The notes below the pieces were generated by a model that ran no database searches, was not told where the DNA came from, and worked only from the letters and a program-made list of their open reading frames with translations. Of a stretch of 64,000 nt of DNA, positions 61,044-64,000 are shown one piece after another; the stretch's first letter is position 1; every line of letters starts with the position of its first letter. This DNA comes from Parahaliea mediterranea (GTDB taxonomy: Bacteria; Pseudomonadota; Gammaproteobacteria; Pseudomonadales; Halieaceae). A program made the position numbers and the translations under genes. The stretch is taken from NCBI RefSeq assembly GCF_003402235.1, contig NZ_QEWO01000001.1:1240001-1304000 (forward strand), read 5' to 3'.

Positions 61044-64000
61044 ATGGAACTCAGGCTGGGTAGTATCAGGATCACGATCCGGATGACCGTGGTACTGATT
61101 TTCATCTTGGCCACGTTGCTGACCGCTGCCCTGGCCATCGGCCTGCAGTACTACTTTGGCCGCCAACTGGCTCGCGAAGCCACCACCGAGTTGTTCACCC
61201 TCGCCTCCGGCACCTTAATGACGGAGCAGATGAACTTTTCCATCGGCAATGCCACTGCCCTCAACCTGCTGGCGGAAAATGACACCCTGCTCACCGGCAA
61301 TGACGAAGCGCGTATGTTGCAGGCGTTTGCCCAGGCCCTCATTGCCAACCCGCTGCTCTATGGCATCTACATCGGCCGCGGCGACGGTCATTTTGTGGAG
61401 CTGGTGAACCTTGAAGCACAGCCCGACCTGCGCCGTATTCACCGGGCCGTACCCGACGACCGCTGGCTGCTGATCAAGGTTACACAGGGAGCAGAGGGCG
61501 CTTCGCGCAGCTACCACTACCTCAATACCGAGCTGGCCGAACGGGTACGCCGTAGCGAGCCGGCGAACTATGACCCCAGCACCCGCAACTGGTACCTCAA
61601 GGCCATGGAAAACCAGGGGGCACTGCACCGCACCGACGTGTACCTGTTCTCCCAGCTTGGTGTGCCCGGGCGCACCGTGTCGCGGCGGGTGGGCAACAGC
61701 GACACCGTGATCGCCCTGGACTTCACCCTGGAGTCCTTCTCCAACTGGCTGCGACAGCAGAAGATCTCCGCCTTTGGCGACATTTATATATACCGCGCCG
61801 ACGGCACGGTGATGGGCACCTCAGCCCGCCCGCAGGCACAAAACGCGCTGGCCGCCCGGGGCCAACTGACGCTAAACCGGGAGGAGCGTGCCCTGCTCAA
61901 ATCCCTCTCGCCCATCACCGTGTCCAACGAGATGGACTGGCCGCCCTTTGACTACGCCCTGACCGGGCAACCCCGTGGCTATTCCATCGACCTTGTTCAG
62001 CTGGTGGCAGACGAGTTGGGGCTGAGCATTCAGTTCGTCAATGGCTACACCTGGTCGGAACTGGTGGAGCGGTTTCGCGAGGGGCGTATCGACCTGCTGC
62101 ATTCAGTGTTGCTGACGGGCGACAACGCCCAGTGGGGCGAGGCCTCCGACGCCTACTTCACCCTGCCCTACGCCATTGTGACGACCCAGGGGCAAAAGCC
62201 CATTGGCAGCCTATCTGAGCTTGCCGGCCGGCAGCTGGCCATTCCCGCCGGCTGGTCGGTGATTCCCATCGTGCGCGAACGCTTTCCCCAGATCGGCATT
62301 GTAGAAACCTCCAGTACCCTGGCGGCCATGCGCCTGGTGCGCAACGGCGACGTGGACGCAGCACTCGATAACGAGGCCATCCTGCGCTACATCGAACAGC
62401 ACTACTTCCTGAGCGGGCTGCAGTACCACAGCAACATCGGACTTGGCGCCGGTCCCGTGCCCGACAGCCTGCACATGCTCGCCAGCCAGCGCCTGGCCCC
62501 GGCCCTGCCCCTGCTCAACCGCGCCATTGCCGGCATTACCCAAGCCCAGCGCGAAGAACTCAATCACCGCTGGCTGGACTATTCCGGCGGCAGCAATAAT
62601 GCCAGCGCCGGGGCGGTGCCCATGGAAACGATGATCTCCCTCATCCAGTCTCCCCACCTGTTCGACACCCTGCGCGAAGTGATGCACGAGGGCGAGCCCC
62701 ATTTCCTGTTTGTGTCGCCGTCGGTGGCAGCTGGCAGTGACCAGTTCTATTTCGGGGTACTGGTACGGCAGGCCGCCATCATTGACCCATTCCTGGAAAA
62801 GGTGAAGCTGTCTGCGATCATCACCGGCGGACTGTTCATTCTGCTGTTGCCGATGTGTTGGGCGTTTGCTTCACCCATCGTTCACCCAATTCGCCAGTTG
62901 GCGCTGGAAAACGACAAAATTCGCCTGCGACACTATGATGCCGTAAACCGGCTCCCCTCCCGCGTTCGGGAAATCGACGAGCTTTCGGACTCGATGTACA
63001 GCATGGTGCAGGCCATCCAGGCCCACGAAGCGGCCCAGCGGGAGCTGATGGATGCCTTCATCCGCCTTATCGCCCAGGCCATCGACGATAAATCACCCTA
63101 CACCGGCGGCCACTGTGAACGGGTGCCAGAACTGGCCCTGATGCTGGCCCGCCATGCCTCCGACTCTCAAATGCCCGCCTTTGCCGACTTCAAACTCGAC
63201 TCCCAGGAGCAGTGGCGGGAATTTCGCATCGCCGCCTGGCTCCACGACTGCGGCAAAATCACCACCCCGGAACACGTGGTGGACAAGGGCAGCAAACTGG
63301 AGACCATCTACAACCGCATTCACGAAGTGCGCACCCGTTTTGAAGTGCTGTGGCGCGATGCCGAAATCACTTACTTAAAGGCCTGCCTGGACGCCCCCGC
63401 CCAGGAGCCTGCCCACCGCAGCGCACTGGCAGCCGCCCAGCAGCAGTTGCTGGATGACTTCCGCTTTGTTGCCGAATGCAACGTGGGCGGTGAATTCCTG
63501 GGCGATGAGGCCCAGGCCCGCCTGCGCCAGATTGCCGGCATCACCTGGCAGCGCCACTTCGACAACCGCCTTGGCCTGTCCCCGGTGGAAGAGCAGCGCC
63601 AGCCCCTGCACTGCCCCCCGCTGCCGGCCACCGAGCCGCTGCTGGCGGACCGCCCGGAGCACATCATCCACCACCAGCGCAGCACCCAGTATCCCCCCGA
63701 ATACGGCATTCGCATGGATGTGCCCGAGCACCTGTACAACCTGGGGGAAATCTACAACCTGTCCATCTCCCGCGGCACCTTGACGGCGGAGGATCGCTTC
63801 AAGATCAACGAGCACATGATCAGCACCATCAAGATGCTGGAGAGCCTGCCCTTCCCGGACGAGCTGAAGAACGTACCGCGCTATGCCTCCACCCACCACG
63901 AAACCATGAAGGGTACCGGCTACCCGCGCAGGCTACCCGGCTCCGAGCTGAGCGTGCCCGAGCGGCTGCTGGCGGTAGCCGATGTGTTCGAGGCCCTGAC
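61044..64000 (+). CDS. HD-GYP phosphodiesterase receptor with Cache and inserted solute-binding (SBP3) domains, 3'-partial
   Basis: Open from the ATG at 61044 to the window edge (985 codons), so the C-terminus is missing. An N-terminal TM helix (about residues 15-35) leads to a double-Cache-like region with NWYLKAMENQGALHRTDVYLFS. Residues about 289-520 are a type 3 periplasmic solute-binding (amino-acid-binding-like) module: VSNEMDWPPFDYA, GYSIDLVQLVADELGL and DAALDNEAILRYI. A second membrane-proximal segment follows and a TM helix at about 590-613, then a HAMP-like stretch and an HD-GYP domain: His734-Asp735 in HDCGK, and HHETMKGTGYP (951-961), the motifs of c-di-GMP phosphodiesterases. About 140 residues separate HD from the HHE segment. 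It would couple an extracellular small molecule to c-di-GMP breakdown. Confidence 0.88.
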   Translation, partial: MELRLGSIRITIRMTVVLIFILATLLTAALAIGLQYYFGRQLAREATTELFTLASGTLMTEQMNFSIGNATALNLLAENDTLLTGNDEARMLQAFAQALIANPLLYGIYIGRGDGHFVELVNLEAQPDLRRIHRAVPDDRWLLIKVTQGAEGASRSYHYLNTELAERVRRSEPANYDPSTRNWYLKAMENQGALHRTDVYLFSQLGVPGRTVSRRVGNSDTVIALDFTLESFSNWLRQQKISAFGDIYIYRADGTVMGTSARPQAQNALAARGQLTLNREERALLKSLSPITVSNEMDWPPFDYALTGQPRGYSIDLVQLVADELGLSIQFVNGYTWSELVERFREGRIDLLHSVLLTGDNAQWGEASDAYFTLPYAIVTTQGQKPIGSLSELAGRQLAIPAGWSVIPIVRERFPQIGIVETSSTLAAMRLVRNGDVDAALDNEAILRYIEQHYFLSGLQYHSNIGLGAGPVPDSLHMLASQRLAPALPLLNRAIAGITQAQREELNHRWLDYSGGSNNASAGAVPMETMISLIQSPHLFDTLREVMHEGEPHFLFVSPSVAAGSDQFYFGVLVRQAAIIDPFLEKVKLSAIITGGLFILLLPMCWAFASPIVHPIRQLALENDKIRLRHYDAVNRLPSRVREIDELSDSMYSMVQAIQAHEAAQRELMDAFIRLIAQAIDDKSPYTGGHCERVPELALMLARHASDSQMPAFADFKLDSQEQWREFRIAAWLHDCGKITTPEHVVDKGSKLETIYNRIHEVRTRFEVLWRDAEITYLKACLDAPAQEPAHRSALAAAQQQLLDDFRFVAECNVGGEFLGDEAQARLRQIAGITWQRHFDNRLGLSPVEEQRQPLHCPPLPATEPLLADRPEHIIHHQRSTQYPPEYGIRMDVPEHLYNLGEIYNLSISRGTLTAEDRFKINEHMISTIKMLESLPFPDELKNVPRYASTHHETMKGTGYPRRLPGSELSVPERLLAVADVFEAL

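Overview
This window is a high-GC (about two thirds G+C by eye), densely packed chromosomal segment of a gammaproteobacterium. Several blocks recall the gene order of Pseudomonas: DUF2069-wrbA-arsC-yihY-thioredoxin, hda-perM-DUF2066 opposite purM-purN-DUF3108, and dcd-apbC opposite metG followed by rnfABCDGE. Other contents (an exported SurE, paired NTT-like transporters, a Rieske oxygenase next to a LuxR regulator, an indolepyruvate oxidoreductase) suggest a marine, aerobic, Cellvibrionales/Halieaceae-like organism. That placement is inference from remembered synteny and has not been checked by a search. I saw no tRNA, rRNA, CRISPR array, insertion sequence or prophage. No gene-free stretch exceeds 300 bases; the longest is 294 bases upstream of cysK.

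Layout. 1-5372: an RND efflux adaptor (5' end outside the window), its pump and an AraC-type regulator with a membrane N-terminus. 5524-7271: an exported SurE-like nucleotidase and a lipoprotein, closed by a strong terminator. 7417-10658 (minus): sppA, DUF2069, wrbA, arsC. 10837-13751: yihY, a TlpA-like lipoprotein and cysK. 13761-15346 (minus): a GNAT acetyltransferase and a quinone oxidoreductase. 15461-18447: two convergent, 3'-overlapping NTT/MFS-type transporters, one carrying a cadherin-like tail. 18500-20416 (minus): an exported protein that joins a PPP-type phosphatase to a Fam20C/HipA-like kinase fold. 20542-26573: a DEAD-box helicase, an S9 peptidase, oligopeptidase A (prlC) and a pterin synthase homologue lacking the usual Cys. 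26767-30739: a LuxR regulator, a 22-bp operator-like palindrome, a Rieske oxygenase, an SDR and a queuosine-precursor transporter. 30754-37916: leucine dehydrogenase, fused indolepyruvate:ferredoxin oxidoreductase, a divergent Lrp regulator, methionine aminotransferase and omega-amidase, together a module for amino-acid and 2-oxo-acid metabolism. 37924-46072: ompA, hda, perM, DUF2066, purM, purN, DUF3108, dcd, apbC. 46296-54192: metG and the complete Rnf/Rsx electron-transfer complex. 54267-56857 (minus): a small hypothetical protein, rimI, a holD-like gene and a GT2 glycosyltransferase. 56993-64000: an Nramp-like transporter with altered metal-site motifs, a large Ig-like lipoprotein and a Cache/solute-binding/HD-GYP receptor that runs off the end.

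Most of the segment is housekeeping. The items most worth following are the phosphatase-kinase fusion, the PTPS-III-like pterin enzyme, the transporter-cadherin fusion, the HD-GYP receptor with a solute-binding module inserted in its sensor region, and a possible minus-strand structured RNA upstream of cysK.
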